Shown here: positions 1 to 7,879 of the stretch, one piece after another
Layout of the letters: every line of letters starts with the position of its first letter
How positions within the stretch are numbered: the stretch's first letter is position 1
NCBI GenBank assembly: GCA_964636675.1
Contig: CAZWUO010000087.1
Span: forward strand, 1-13,561
Reading direction: 5' to 3'
From: JALUUH01 sp964636675
GTDB lineage: Bacteria > Pseudomonadota > Gammaproteobacteria > S012-40
Length of the DNA stretch: 13,561 nt
Made by a program: the position numbers and the translations under genes
The notes under the pieces: generated by a model
What the model saw: the letters and a program-made list of their open reading frames with translations, nothing else
Databases searched by the model: none
Told to the model about the DNA's origin: nothing

Positions 1-66
1 TTCTCGGTTTATTCGTTTTCACCAATTGAGTTCGCGGGATGCGCTATGCGTTGATATCCAAAGCCA

Positions 67-84
67 GCGCAATCATTATTGCGC
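67..84. repeat. Short perfect hairpin (7-bp stem, 4-base loop)
   Basis: GCGCAAT at 67-73 is the exact reverse complement of ATTGCGC at 78-84, with a CATT loop. No T-run follows on either strand, so I do not call it a terminator. Apart from this hairpin I recognise nothing in 1-105. One frame (bases 2-109) stays open for 35 codons from the window edge, but the peptide is not recognisable. Confidence 0.35.
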
Positions 85-105
85 AACAAGCTTTATACTA
101 AAAGC

Positions 106-126
106 CTAAATACGGACTATATTTAG
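106..126. promoter_or_regulatory. Operator-like palindrome before the antitoxin remnant
   Basis: CTAAATA (106-112) and TATTTAG (120-126) are perfect inverted repeats with a 7-base spacer. They lie just upstream of the AGAGGA ribosome binding site (143-148) of the Phd-like remnant at 158. Antitoxins of this family usually repress their own operon through such palindromes, so this is probably the old autoregulatory site. The assignment is inferred from position and symmetry only. Confidence 0.4.
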
Positions 127-157
127 TACCAATTAACCCGATAGAGGAACACAAATC

Positions 158-208
158 ATGAAACTAAGTGAATCTGTCAAACCCATCAGCTACTCGAACG
201 CCGTCTGA
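158..208 (+). pseudogene. Remnant of a Phd/YefM-type antitoxin gene
   Basis: A strong ribosome binding site (AGAGGA, 143-148, spacing 9) precedes an ATG that opens the peptide MKLSESVKPISYSNAV and then stops. From memory, its first 12 residues match the start of chromosomal Phd/YefM antitoxins, which typically continue SYLKANAAE and run to about 80 residues. Here the match ends after Tyr12 and a stop follows four codons later. A +1 frame continues with weakly similar text (for example DKPIVANQ around base 255), which would fit a frameshift. The rest of the gene, and any partner toxin, appears lost before the guaA 3' end at 286. I infer a decayed toxin-antitoxin locus. A coincidental short peptide is the alternative. 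Confidence 0.5.
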
Positions 209-285
209 TTCGTTAGAACTGTCCCGCGTAAATCTCATTCCCTGCACCGATAAACCAATCGTTGCCAACCAGTGCCCGGCCACTC

Positions 286-1869
286 TCACTCCCACTCAAT
301 CGTCGCCGGAGGTTTACCTGAAATATCGTAGACCACGCGCGCGATCCCGTCTATTTCATTAATGATGCGCCGGGATACCAGCTCAAGAAAATCATAAGGC
401 AAACGTGCCCACGCTGCGGTCATAAAATCAATGGTCTCTACCGCTCTTAAACTAACCACATAATCATACTTACGCCCATCTCCCATCACCCCCACCGATT
501 TCACCGGCAGAAAAACCACAAAAGCTTGCGATGTCTTGTGGTATAAATCGTGGCGATAGAGTTCTTCGATGAAAATATGATCTGCGCGGCGTAATAAATC
601 GGCGTATTCTGGTTTGACTTCACCTAAGATTCGCACCCCTAAACCCGGACCCGGAAATGGGTGACGATAAACCATGTCATACGGTAGTCCGAGTTCCACG
701 CCTAGCTTACGCACTTCGTCTTTAAATAATTCGCGTAATGGCTCGACCAATTCAAGCTGCATATCATCGGGTAAACCACCAACATTATGATGCGACTTAA
801 TCACCTGCGCTTTGCCGGTTTTAGACCCCGCCGATTCAATCACATCAGGATAAATCGTGCCTTGTGCCAACCATTTTGCACGGCTTAACTTATTCGATTC
901 TTGCTCAAAAATATCAATAAACAAATTACCAATAATTTTGCGTTTTTTTTCAGGGTCTTGCTGGCCTTTTAAAGCCGTTAAAAAGCGTTCTTGGGCATTC
1001 ACTCGGATCACCTTAACGCCCATATGTTTAGCGAAGGTTGACATCACTTGGTCGCCTTCATGCAAGCGCAGCAAGCCGTTATCGACAAACACGCACGTCA
1101 GTTTAGCACCAATCGCTTTATGCAATAACGCCGCTACCACAGAAGAATCTACACCGCCGGATAAACCTAGAATGACTTCGTCGTCACCTACTTTCTGCCG
1201 TATGTTCTGAATGCTTTGCTGAATAATATTGCCCGCATTCCACAACGCGTCACAGGCACAAATCGTTAATACAAAACGTTCTAATATTCTGCCGCCTTGT
1301 AAGGTATGCGTCACTTCCGGATGAAATTGTACGCCGTAGAAATTTCGTTTTTCATCGGCGATACCCGCGATGGGTGCGCTGTCGGTACTCGCCATTAATT
1401 TAAAACCCGGAGGCATAGCGGTCACTTTATCGCCGTGACTCATCCAAACATCTAACATCCCAAACCCTTCTGCGGTGGTATGATCTTCGATGTCTTGCAG
1501 TAATTGTGTATGCCCTCGTGCGCGGACTCGCGCATAGCCGTATTCACGTTTTGTGGAAGGCTCGACTTTACCACCCAGTTGCTGTGCCATCGTTTGCATG
1601 CCATAACAAATGCCAAAAACCGGGACGCCGAGTTCAAAAATTAAATCATAGGCTTTAGGCGGCTCCTCTCCGGTGACGGATTCTGGCCCACCCGAAAGAA
1701 TAATACCCTTTGCAGCAAAATCAATAACCGCTTTTGCTGCCACATCCCAAGGGAATATCTCACAATAAACGCCAAGCTCGCGAATGCGCCGCGCAATTAA
1801 CTGCGTATATTGCGAACCAAAATCAAGGATTAAAATTTTATGCGCGTGAATATCTGATTGCAAAGTCAT
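286..1869 (-). CDS. guaA: GMP synthase (glutamine-hydrolysing)
   Basis: The enzyme aminates XMP to GMP using ATP and glutamine, the last step of cytoplasmic de novo GMP synthesis. The 527-residue product is close to the E. coli length (525). The N-terminal class I glutamine amidotransferase domain (about 8-200) has the nucleophile Cys88 in GICYGMQ and the His183/Glu185 partners in QFHPEV. The ATP pyrophosphatase domain follows with the PP-loop LSGGVDSS at 236-243. The C-terminal dimerisation domain ends in the typical PPATIEWE. The start has GGAA five bases upstream. It lies 50 bp behind guaB on the same strand, so the two are probably cotranscribed. All key residues are present. No convincing terminator was seen downstream (bases below 286). 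Confidence 0.98.
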   Translation of the reverse strand: MTLQSDIHAHKILILDFGSQYTQLIARRIRELGVYCEIFPWDVAAKAVIDFAAKGIILSGGPESVTGEEPPKAYDLIFELGVPVFGICYGMQTMAQQLGGKVEPSTKREYGYARVRARGHTQLLQDIEDHTTAEGFGMLDVWMSHGDKVTAMPPGFKLMASTDSAPIAGIADEKRNFYGVQFHPEVTHTLQGGRILERFVLTICACDALWNAGNIIQQSIQNIRQKVGDDEVILGLSGGVDSSVVAALLHKAIGAKLTCVFVDNGLLRLHEGDQVMSTFAKHMGVKVIRVNAQERFLTALKGQQDPEKKRKIIGNLFIDIFEQESNKLSRAKWLAQGTIYPDVIESAGSKTGKAQVIKSHHNVGGLPDDMQLELVEPLRELFKDEVRKLGVELGLPYDMVYRHPFPGPGLGVRILGEVKPEYADLLRRADHIFIEELYRHDLYHKTSQAFVVFLPVKSVGVMGDGRKYDYVVSLRAVETIDFMTAAWARLPYDFLELVSRRIINEIDGIARVVYDISGKPPATIEWE

Positions 1870-1919
1870 AAATTTCCAGTCGTAAAAAAACGTTATACAA
1901 GCAGCGGTGAGAAGAGGTG

Positions 1920-3386
1920 CTAATCTATTCGATAATTGGGGGCTTCTTTGGTAATAGCGACATCGTGTACGTGACTTTCACGAATACCTGCGCCGGTAAT
2001 ACGTGCAAATGCAGGTTTCGAACGCATTTCATCGATGGTCGCACAGCCCGTATAGCCCATGCTCGCGCGCACACCACCGAGTAACTGGTGCACGATTGCA
2101 AGCATACTGCCTTTATAAGGAACCCGGCCTTCTATGCCTTCAGGTACGAGTTTTTCTTCTGCTTGCGCATCTTGGAAATAACGATCACTAGAACCTTGGG
2201 CTTGGGCCATCGCACCCAGTGAACCCATGCCGCGATAGGATTTGTAAGAACGACCTTGATATAACTCGACTTCGCCCGGTGCTTCCTCGGTCCCGGCAAA
2301 CATGGAACCCACCATAATCGAATAACCACCCGCCGCAATCGCTTTTGCCATATCGCCAGAAAAACGAATCCCACCGTCGGCGATAATCGGAACCCCGGTG
2401 CCTTTTAGTGCCTCGGCAACATTTGCAATGGCAGAAATCTGCGGCACACCGACACCAGAAACAATCCGCGTCGTGCAAATAGACCCTGGCCCTATACCTA
2501 CTTTTACGCCATCGACACCTGCGGCGACCAAGGCCTTGCCTGCCGCTGCGGTCGCAATATTTCCACCGATTAACTGCAAATCAGGGTACTCTTGCTTAAC
2601 CATCGCCACTCTGTCCAATACGCCTTTTGAATGCCCGTGTGCTGTATCCACCACAATCACATCGACACCGGCATCGACCAGCGCGGCAATCCGCTCGTCG
2701 GTGCCCGCACCCGTACCGACCCCGGCGCCTACGCGCAAGCGACCTTGCTCGTCTTTACAAGCAAGCGGAAAGTCCGTTGACTTTTGAATATCTTTGACCG
2801 TAATCATGCCGCGTAGCTTAAACGTATTATTGATCACCAGGACTTTTTCGATGCGGTGTTTATGCAGCAACGACAATACTTCTGCTTTTTCTGCACCTTC
2901 CTTGACCGTTACCAAGCGTTCTTTCGGGGTCATAATCGTCGACACCGGGCTGTCTAATTGAGTCTCAAAACGTAAATCTCGACTGGTAACAATGCCTACC
3001 AGATCTGCATTATCGACCACCGGCACACCGGATATATTATTTGCCCGCGTAATCTCCATTACCTCTCGAATACTCGTGGAAGGAGCAACGGTAATCGGAT
3101 CTTTTATCACCCCGCTTTCAAATTTCTTAACATTTCTGACTTCATGAGCCTGTTGTTCCACGGTCATGTTTTTATGGATAATGCCAATGCCCCCTTCCTG
3201 AGCGAGCGCAATCGCTAAATTTGCTTCAGTCACCGTATCCATGGCAGCGGATACCAGCGGAATATTCAGCGAAATCTCACGCGTTAACTGGGTTTTTAAA
3301 CTAACCTCTTTGGGCATTACCGTAGAAAAGGCAGGCAAGAGAAGTACATCGTCAAAAGTAAGGGCTTCTTGTTCAATACGCAGCAT
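1920..3386 (-). CDS. guaB: IMP dehydrogenase
   Basis: It oxidises IMP to XMP with NAD+, the committed step to guanine nucleotides. The product is 488 residues, the same length as E. coli GuaB, and nearly every block aligns. The (beta/alpha)8 catalytic barrel is split by two CBS domains (about 92-150 and 152-210) that usually sense adenine and guanine nucleotides. The catalytic Cys304 sits in GSICTTR, the IMP-site glycine-rich loop is near 297-301, and the flap carries SYKSYRGMGS. The start MLRIEQEALTFDDVLL matches the family, although only a weak Shine-Dalgarno is visible. It is the first gene of the guaBA operon and is read from the promoter at 3424-3452. Confidence 0.98.
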   Translation of the reverse strand: MLRIEQEALTFDDVLLLPAFSTVMPKEVSLKTQLTREISLNIPLVSAAMDTVTEANLAIALAQEGGIGIIHKNMTVEQQAHEVRNVKKFESGVIKDPITVAPSTSIREVMEITRANNISGVPVVDNADLVGIVTSRDLRFETQLDSPVSTIMTPKERLVTVKEGAEKAEVLSLLHKHRIEKVLVINNTFKLRGMITVKDIQKSTDFPLACKDEQGRLRVGAGVGTGAGTDERIAALVDAGVDVIVVDTAHGHSKGVLDRVAMVKQEYPDLQLIGGNIATAAAGKALVAAGVDGVKVGIGPGSICTTRIVSGVGVPQISAIANVAEALKGTGVPIIADGGIRFSGDMAKAIAAGGYSIMVGSMFAGTEEAPGEVELYQGRSYKSYRGMGSLGAMAQAQGSSDRYFQDAQAEEKLVPEGIEGRVPYKGSMLAIVHQLLGGVRASMGYTGCATIDEMRSKPAFARITGAGIRESHVHDVAITKEAPNYRID

Positions 3387-3423
3387 GTAGATAATAATCC
3401 ATGGCTATTAAAAATAGCGCGTT

Positions 3424-3452
3424 ATTATACCGTTTGACCTGCCAACCGTAAA
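3424..3452 (-). promoter_or_regulatory. Sigma-70 promoter of guaBA
   Basis: On the minus strand a perfect TATAAT (plus-strand 3424-3429) lies 17 bases from TTTACG (3447-3452, four of six consensus bases). Transcription would begin near 3417, giving a leader of about 30 bases before the guaB ATG. The leader starts in a small hairpin (GCTATT/AATAGC, 3404-3418). No PurR-type operator was recognised. Confidence 0.7.
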
Positions 3453-3495
3453 CCGGTTACTTTAGCCCGAATTGCGTAATCCTCGCTTATTTAAT

Positions 3496-3519
3496 AAGAA
3501 CCTACTAAAGAACCTACGT
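3496..3519. repeat. Two near-identical 12-bp tandem units
   Basis: The 10-mer AAGAACCTAC occurs at 3496-3505 and again at 3508-3517, a 12-bp period. A 13-bp AT-rich palindrome (3486-3498) abuts it. These lie in the 222-bp divergent region between guaB and the lipoprotein gene at 3609, so they may be protein-binding sites for the plus-strand cluster. No clear plus-strand promoter was found here. Confidence 0.35.
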
Positions 3520-3608
3520 TATTTTCTCGTTTACACTGAAATTCATGCAAAACGATGTATCTAAAAGTGCATTAAGGCGTCTACAAGAACATTGAGGAAA
3601 AGCACAAA

Positions 3609-3923
3609 GTGACAAAAACCATTATTCCTAGCGTGTTAATCGCCGTGTTAATCTCCGCTTGTGCCAGTATGGGAGCCGGCACAAACGCCACAAGCGACGA
3701 TTTCAAACAGTTATTAAGCGAAACTGAACACTTAGTGCAACAAGCCGACGAAGTCGGTGGTCTCTGGAGAGATACCCAAAAAATCATCTCACAAGCCAAA
3801 AAAGCTCACCAGCAAGGCGACTTGCCAACGGCGTTTAAGCGCTTGAGAAAAGCCAAAAAACAAGCAGAGCTAGGATATCGACAAGCCTTAGAACAGCAAA
3901 ATGCACAACCATGGTTATTTTAA
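3609..3923 (+). CDS. Small lipoprotein resembling SoxXA-binding proteins
   Basis: The gene starts at GTG with a GAGGAAA ribosome binding site just upstream, and encodes 104 residues. The N-terminus is a lipoprotein signal peptide with lipobox LISAC, putting the lipidated Cys at residue 18, so the mature protein should sit on a membrane facing the periplasm. The rest is a predicted helical hairpin rich in Lys and Gln: GGLWRDTQK near 50-58, a GDLPTAFKRLRKAKKQ segment at 70-85, and ELGYRQALEQ at 87-96. The pattern (G-x-WRDT, then KAKKQxELGYxQA) resembles from memory the SoxXA-binding (SoxK) proteins that accompany thiosulfate-oxidising SoxXA cytochromes. No sox gene is nearby, so the role here is uncertain. 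The stop lies one base before the preferred xseA start, which implies translational coupling. Confidence 0.75.
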   Translation: MTKTIIPSVLIAVLISACASMGAGTNATSDDFKQLLSETEHLVQQADEVGGLWRDTQKIISQAKKAHQQGDLPTAFKRLRKAKKQAELGYRQALEQQNAQPWLF

Positions 3924-3924
3924 T

Positions 3925-5271
3925 ATGCTCACAGAAACCTCAAACCGCACTATTTATTCCGTCTCTGATCTGAATCGTGACGTTAAAATGCTTTTAGATA
4001 AAGCGTTTCCGCTGCTCTGGATTGAGGGCGAGATCTCAAACTTTGCACGACCTTCCTCTGGACACTGGTACTTAAGCCTCAAAGACTCGCAAGCCCAGGT
4101 TCGCGGTGCAATGTTTAAAATGCGTAACCGGCTGGTAGACTTTCAGCCTAGCAACGGAATGCAGGTGCTCGTGCGTGCACGCATAGGCCTTTATGAAACC
4201 CGTGGTGACTATCAAATAATCATTGAGCATATGGAAGAGGCGGGCGCAGGTGCTTTGCAACGCGCATTTGAGACACTAAAAAACAGTTTGCAAAAAGAGG
4301 GGCTTTTTGACCCGGCGCATAAAAAAACCCTGCCACGTTTTCCCACATGCATCGGGGTAATCACGTCACCTACCGGGGCTGCCATTAAAGACATCTTGCA
4401 GGTGTTATCCCGTAGATCCCCCGCAACCCCCGTCATCCTATACCCGGTAGCTGTACAAGGCGATTCAGCGGCGCAAGAAATCGTAACTGCCATCAAACTC
4501 GCCTCCACAGACAAACGTTGCGACGTGTTAATCCTCGCGCGCGGCGGTGGCTCGCTGGAAGATTTGTGGGCATTCAACGAAGAAATTATCGCCCGTGCCA
4601 TGCATCTTGCCCCTCTCCCCATCGTCACCGGCATCGGCCATGAAATTGATTTCACCATTGCAGATTTTGTCGCAGATATTCGCGCACCCACACCTTCTGC
4701 CGCCGCCGAATTGGTAAGCCCTGATCAGCTAGAATGGCATGCAAAGTTTAGCCGCTTGGAATCCCGCTTGGCGACGACAATGCGCCAGCACTTGAAAAAT
4801 AAAGCCACCTATTTACGTTTAATGAGCCAACGCATTCAACATCCATCGCTGCGTCTGCAAACACAGGCACAAAGAGTCGATGAACTGGAACACCGATTGC
4901 GTACACGGATGAACTATTTAATCGAAAAGAAAACAGCGAACATGGCTAATTTAATGAACTTGTTAATGCAACACACACCAGCCCACGAACTCGCAAAAAT
5001 CGAACTCAAGTTGACCTACTTACGCAATCAACTCATGACTTCGCGCGCGGCGCTGTTCGCTCAAAAACGCAAGCAACTCGCGCAACTAAGCCATAACCTT
5101 AATACCGTCAGCCCACTATCGACCTTGGCACGCGGCTATTCCATCATCCGCGAAAAATCCAGCGGCAAACTGGTCACCCACCTCGCGCATATCAAACCCG
5201 CGGACAAAATCGAAGCCAAGCTTTTTCAAGGCAAGCTACTGTGTCATGTTGAGGAATTAATAGATGACTAA
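3925..5271 (+). CDS. xseA: Exodeoxyribonuclease VII large subunit
   Basis: XseA is the catalytic subunit of exonuclease VII, which degrades single-stranded DNA to oligonucleotides in a complex with several XseB copies. The product is 448 residues against 456 in E. coli. An N-terminal OB-fold (about 10-105; LWIEGEISNF at 31-40 and SGHWYLSLKD at 45-54) is followed by the catalytic domain with ARGGGSLEDLWAFNEE (205-220), GIGHEIDFTIADFVAD (236-251) and IRAPTPSAAAE (252-262). A long coiled-coil region and the conserved LSTLARGYSI motif close the protein. I chose ATG 3925 over in-frame ATG 3901 because the extra eight residues lie inside the upstream gene and are not conserved. Neither start has a strong Shine-Dalgarno, so coupling to the lipoprotein gene is likely. 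No xseB was found in the window. Confidence 0.97.
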   Translation: MLTETSNRTIYSVSDLNRDVKMLLDKAFPLLWIEGEISNFARPSSGHWYLSLKDSQAQVRGAMFKMRNRLVDFQPSNGMQVLVRARIGLYETRGDYQIIIEHMEEAGAGALQRAFETLKNSLQKEGLFDPAHKKTLPRFPTCIGVITSPTGAAIKDILQVLSRRSPATPVILYPVAVQGDSAAQEIVTAIKLASTDKRCDVLILARGGGSLEDLWAFNEEIIARAMHLAPLPIVTGIGHEIDFTIADFVADIRAPTPSAAAELVSPDQLEWHAKFSRLESRLATTMRQHLKNKATYLRLMSQRIQHPSLRLQTQAQRVDELEHRLRTRMNYLIEKKTANMANLMNLLMQHTPAHELAKIELKLTYLRNQLMTSRAALFAQKRKQLAQLSHNLNTVSPLSTLARGYSIIREKSSGKLVTHLAHIKPADKIEAKLFQGKLLCHVEELIDD

Positions 5272-6157
5272 TCAACAAACAATCTACCCACCATTAAGCG
5301 GCAAAAAATCAGCGGCAGAGTCCAGATTTAAGCCCCGTGCGCTGCTGATATTATTGACTCTTTTTATCAGCTTTAGCCTACAAGCCCAAACCCTACCGCA
5401 GGCGAATAGTGTCCCTGGCGGTATTGCCATCGTAGAACTGGGGCCACTCGCAACAAAACCAAGCGCAAGTTATAAAAACAAAAAGGTACTCGTCTTAAAA
5501 CGCGATAAAAGCTGGTTTGCGATTATCGGTATCGCGTTATCAAGCAAAGCTGGAAAACATTTCGTCAGCATGAAAGATGCAAAGGGTGAACGCAAAAAGA
5601 GCTTTATGGTGACCGCCAAAACATACCAAGAACAGCGCATTACGCTTAGTAACAATCGCATGGTCAATCCCAATAAAATGGATATGACACGGATTAAAAG
5701 TGAACGTTCGCGAATCACTAACGCGCTAAAGTATTGGCAAGATCAAGTCGATGTTAATGTTAGATTTGCGCTACCCGTAGATGGCCGATTCAGCAGCCCA
5801 TTTGGTTTACGGCGTTTTTTTAATGAGCAACCCCGTAAACCCCACAGCGGACTTGATATCGCAGCGCCTACCGGCACTCCCATAAAAGCGCCATCTCCTG
5901 GCACGGTAATAGAGACAGGTCATTTCTTTTTTAATGGAAATACCGTTTTCCTACACCATGGTCAAGGATTGGTCACCATGTATTGCCATATGAACAAAAT
6001 AAATGTGCAACCGGGTGACAGCGTTAAAACAGGAGATATTCTCGGCACGGTCGGCATGACAGGTCGGGTAACCGGGCCACATCTTCATTGGAGTGTCAGC
6101 TTGAACAATGCACGGGTAGATCCAAATCTATTTATCGCAAGTAAGTCCCCCGAATAG
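5264..6157 (+). CDS. Secreted M23 (LytM-type) zinc metallopeptidase
   Basis: A peptidoglycan endopeptidase of family M23, or a LytM-domain relative, probably exported to the periplasm. The 297-residue product begins with a polar stretch and then a hydrophobic segment at about 26-42 (ALLILLTLFISFSL), which fits a long signal peptide or membrane anchor. A family N-terminal domain starts with VPGGIAIVELG (50-60). The catalytic domain has the zinc ligands His194 and Asp198 in HSGLDIAAP, His242 in MYCHM, and His275 in HLHWSV, so the active site looks intact. The gene overlaps the xseA 3' end by 8 bp and has GAGGAA shortly upstream of its ATG, so it is cotranslated with xseA. I recall the same xseA-M23 pairing in other gammaproteobacteria. 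Confidence 0.93.
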   Translation: MTNQQTIYPPLSGKKSAAESRFKPRALLILLTLFISFSLQAQTLPQANSVPGGIAIVELGPLATKPSASYKNKKVLVLKRDKSWFAIIGIALSSKAGKHFVSMKDAKGERKKSFMVTAKTYQEQRITLSNNRMVNPNKMDMTRIKSERSRITNALKYWQDQVDVNVRFALPVDGRFSSPFGLRRFFNEQPRKPHSGLDIAAPTGTPIKAPSPGTVIETGHFFFNGNTVFLHHGQGLVTMYCHMNKINVQPGDSVKTGDILGTVGMTGRVTGPHLHWSVSLNNARVDPNLFIASKSPE

Positions 6158-6236
6158 ACTCGGATAAGCCATTTATGAATGAGATCAGTTATTTCGGGAG
6201 CATGTATTAGACAAACACAGAACCAGGAATAAACCG

Positions 6237-6560
6237 ATGATAAAAAATGTATCCCAATTATTTCAGCGCTTTAAAAAATCATCTGGAAAGCAATCTTGCA
6301 ATGAACAAGGAGGGTATAAAACTGATCATATCGTTACGACTACCGGAACAGTCGTATACAATATGGCCTATCTCGGTTACTACAATATTCTCAGCGATGA
6401 TGGCATTCAGTATACCCCCTTTAACTTTCAACAATTCCCTAGTGTATTACGCAATAACATGCGTATTCAGTTTACCTTGCAAACATTTCCTCAAGTACAA
6501 AGCATCCATCAAACAGGAACCGCCTCACGCCTCATTAATGTTCATCAATTAAGCAAATGA
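6237..6560 (+). CDS. Small uncharacterised protein, possible OB-like fold
   Basis: The 107-residue product starts at ATG with AGGAA seven bases upstream. It has no signal peptide or membrane segment. After a basic N-terminus (1-30) it reads as a run of beta-strands: TGTVVYNMAYLGYYNILSDD (36-55), then GIQYTPFNF (56-64), MRIQFTLQTFP (75-85) and SIHQTGTASRLINVHQL (89-105). The layout 'GxVxY...GYYxIxxDDGxxYxPxNF...MRxxFT...SIHxxGxxxxI' is one I associate with small, mostly uncharacterised bacterial and archaeal beta-barrel proteins. This supports this frame over the overlapping frame at 6247. It follows the M23 gene by 79 bp and may be transcribed with it. I assign no function. Confidence 0.68.
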   Translation: MIKNVSQLFQRFKKSSGKQSCNEQGGYKTDHIVTTTGTVVYNMAYLGYYNILSDDGIQYTPFNFQQFPSVLRNNMRIQFTLQTFPQVQSIHQTGTASRLINVHQLSK

Positions 6561-6720
6561 TAACCCATAAAATGCCAAACACTTTCTCTCCTGCCTCTTA
6601 GAACAAACCATTTTTTATTACAAAAAAGCGTGCTATTCATGGCGTAGCGCGCTCATCCTCTGGGTGAATTCGATAAACAAGCGCATGCGTTTTCTCATCC
6701 ATCGCTTAACGATGCCTCAT

Positions 6721-6744
6721 AGCGGTCAATTGCGGAATCTAGGT
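6721..6744 (-). repeat. IS-end-like motif, copy 1 (left inner arm)
   Basis: Read on the minus strand this is CCTAGATTCCGCAATTGACC followed by GCT. It pairs with copy 2 (6832-6854) and resembles copy 3 after hipA. The CCTAGATTC tip resembles the ISEcp1 (IS1380 family) inverted repeat as I remember it. The tip faces copy 2. Confidence 0.45.
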
Positions 6745-6831
6745 TTAAGCACGATTGCCTTGTGCAACACAGGGAATACTTGGGTGCAACGAACGGATAA
6801 TGTAAACTCCCCCCAAGCAAATGATGATAAC

Positions 6832-6854
6832 CCTAAATTCCGCAGTTGACCGCT
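6832..6854 (+). repeat. IS-end-like motif, copy 2 (right inner arm)
   Basis: The plus strand reads CCTAAATTCCGCAGTTGACC followed by GCT, the inverted partner of copy 1. The tips of copies 1 and 2 face each other across about 88 bp, the reverse of a normal IS, in which the tips point outward. Confidence 0.45.
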
Positions 6855-7059
6855 ACCCAGTAGCGTGATGTTGCTGATTAAAACACACAGGAGTACCTTT
6901 TATTGAATTTACCCAGAGGGTAATTCTCTACGCCATGAATAACACACTTTTAAGCGCAACTAGGGTCTATCTATTTCCAAACCCTGCATTAATGAAAATG
7001 ATGTATGGAAAAAAGACTAAAAAACTCAGGAAATAAGGTTAAACTCACGGAGAGAATAA

Positions 7060-7872
7060 ATGACCAGAGCGACTCATTATATTTTATTATCGATGATCAG
7101 TATTGTACTGCTGGGCTTTGCAAGCACTAGCATAGCCGCTGATGAAAAAGCCCGCAAAATAATGGAGCTAGTTGATGCACGTGATACCGGCGATAATCAA
7201 ACGGCTGAGTTAGAGATGATACTCATCGACAACAAAGGCAAGCAACGCATCCGGAAAATGCATTTAATGAGCAAAGATTTTGGCAACGACTCAAAACGCA
7301 TCATGTTTTTCTTATTACCCGCTGATGTCAAAAACACAGGGTTTTTGATCTATGACTACGATGCAGCAGATAAAGATGACGAGCAATGGTTATACCTACC
7401 GAAATTACGCAAAAGCAAACGTATCTCCTCCAGTGATAAAAGTAGCAGCTTCATGGGGTCTGATTTCACGTACGCGGATATGACGACATTTGACTTAAAA
7501 GACTATGACTACATACTTAAAAAAGAAATGGAAATGCAATCAGTCCCAGTATGGGTCGTCGAAAGCATACCACGCACTGAAAAAGTAATAAAAGAAACAG
7601 GCTATACCAAATCTTTGTTATTTATTCGCAAAGATAATTACGTAGTTACGCGGGCAATTAATTGGATTGAGCAAAGAAAAAATTTAAAATATATGGACAT
7701 GAAGGGTCTTAAACTAATCAATAATATTTGGACACCTACAGAAATCCATATGACAACAAAAAAAGGAAAAATAACTTTGCACAAAACCATCCTGAAATTT
7801 AGCGATGTTAAATACAATCAAGATTTAAATGCAAACCAATTTAGCATTCGCCAGCTGGAAAAAGGATTGTAA
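7060..7872 (+). CDS. LolA-like periplasmic lipoprotein-sorting protein
   Basis: A 270-residue exported protein with a signal peptide (1-27, likely cut after SIAA). It belongs by pattern to the LolA-like family often annotated 'outer membrane lipoprotein-sorting protein'. Family marks are FFLLPADVKNTGFLIYDYD (83-101), QWLYLPKLRKSKRISSSD (109-126), SSFMGSDFTYADM (129-141) and WTPTEIHM (224-231). Such proteins have a half-barrel LolA/LolB fold that shields acyl chains and are usually encoded beside an RND/MMPL transporter and an outer-membrane protein. Here the barrel gene follows after 7 bp, but no RND gene is present in the window. The start has GGAGA (7049-7053) six bases upstream. Lipid or lipoprotein carriage between membranes is inferred from the family. 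Confidence 0.85.
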   Translation: MTRATHYILLSMISIVLLGFASTSIAADEKARKIMELVDARDTGDNQTAELEMILIDNKGKQRIRKMHLMSKDFGNDSKRIMFFLLPADVKNTGFLIYDYDAADKDDEQWLYLPKLRKSKRISSSDKSSSFMGSDFTYADMTTFDLKDYDYILKKEMEMQSVPVWVVESIPRTEKVIKETGYTKSLLFIRKDNYVVTRAINWIEQRKNLKYMDMKGLKLINNIWTPTEIHMTTKKGKITLHKTILKFSDVKYNQDLNANQFSIRQLEKGL

Positions 7873-7879
7873 AACATTT

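Larger units (their letters stand above)
6624..6951. repeat. 328-bp imperfect fold-back (MITE-like or IS-end) element
   Basis: The outer arms 6624-6647 and 6928-6951 are inverted repeats matching at 22 of 24 positions and containing a 14-bp perfect core (TATTCATGGCGTAG). The symmetry continues inward (CTCTGGGT near 6657-6664 against ACCCAGAG near 6911-6918). A second strong pair lies at 6721-6738 and 6837-6854 (17 of 18). Between them CTTGGG (6779-6784) pairs with CCCAAG (6812-6817). The whole segment can fold into one long stem, and the only reading frame inside it (61 codons) is unlikely to be real. It fills most of the 499-bp gap 6561-7059. No clear target-site duplication was seen. A miniature inverted-repeat element or two inverted IS ends are the main readings. 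Confidence 0.75.

Noticed and set aside
4212..4691. Long antisense frame within xseA (159 codons)
   Set aside because: It is a shadow of the strongly conserved xseA catalytic region and has no family-like features.
6247..6552. Overlapping 101-codon frame inside the 6237-6560 gene
   Set aside because: It lacks a well-placed ribosome binding site and a protein-family-like pattern. The 6237 frame has both.
6664..6849. 61-codon frame within the fold-back element
   Set aside because: It lies entirely in the inverted-repeat structure, has no ribosome binding site and no recognisable protein pattern.
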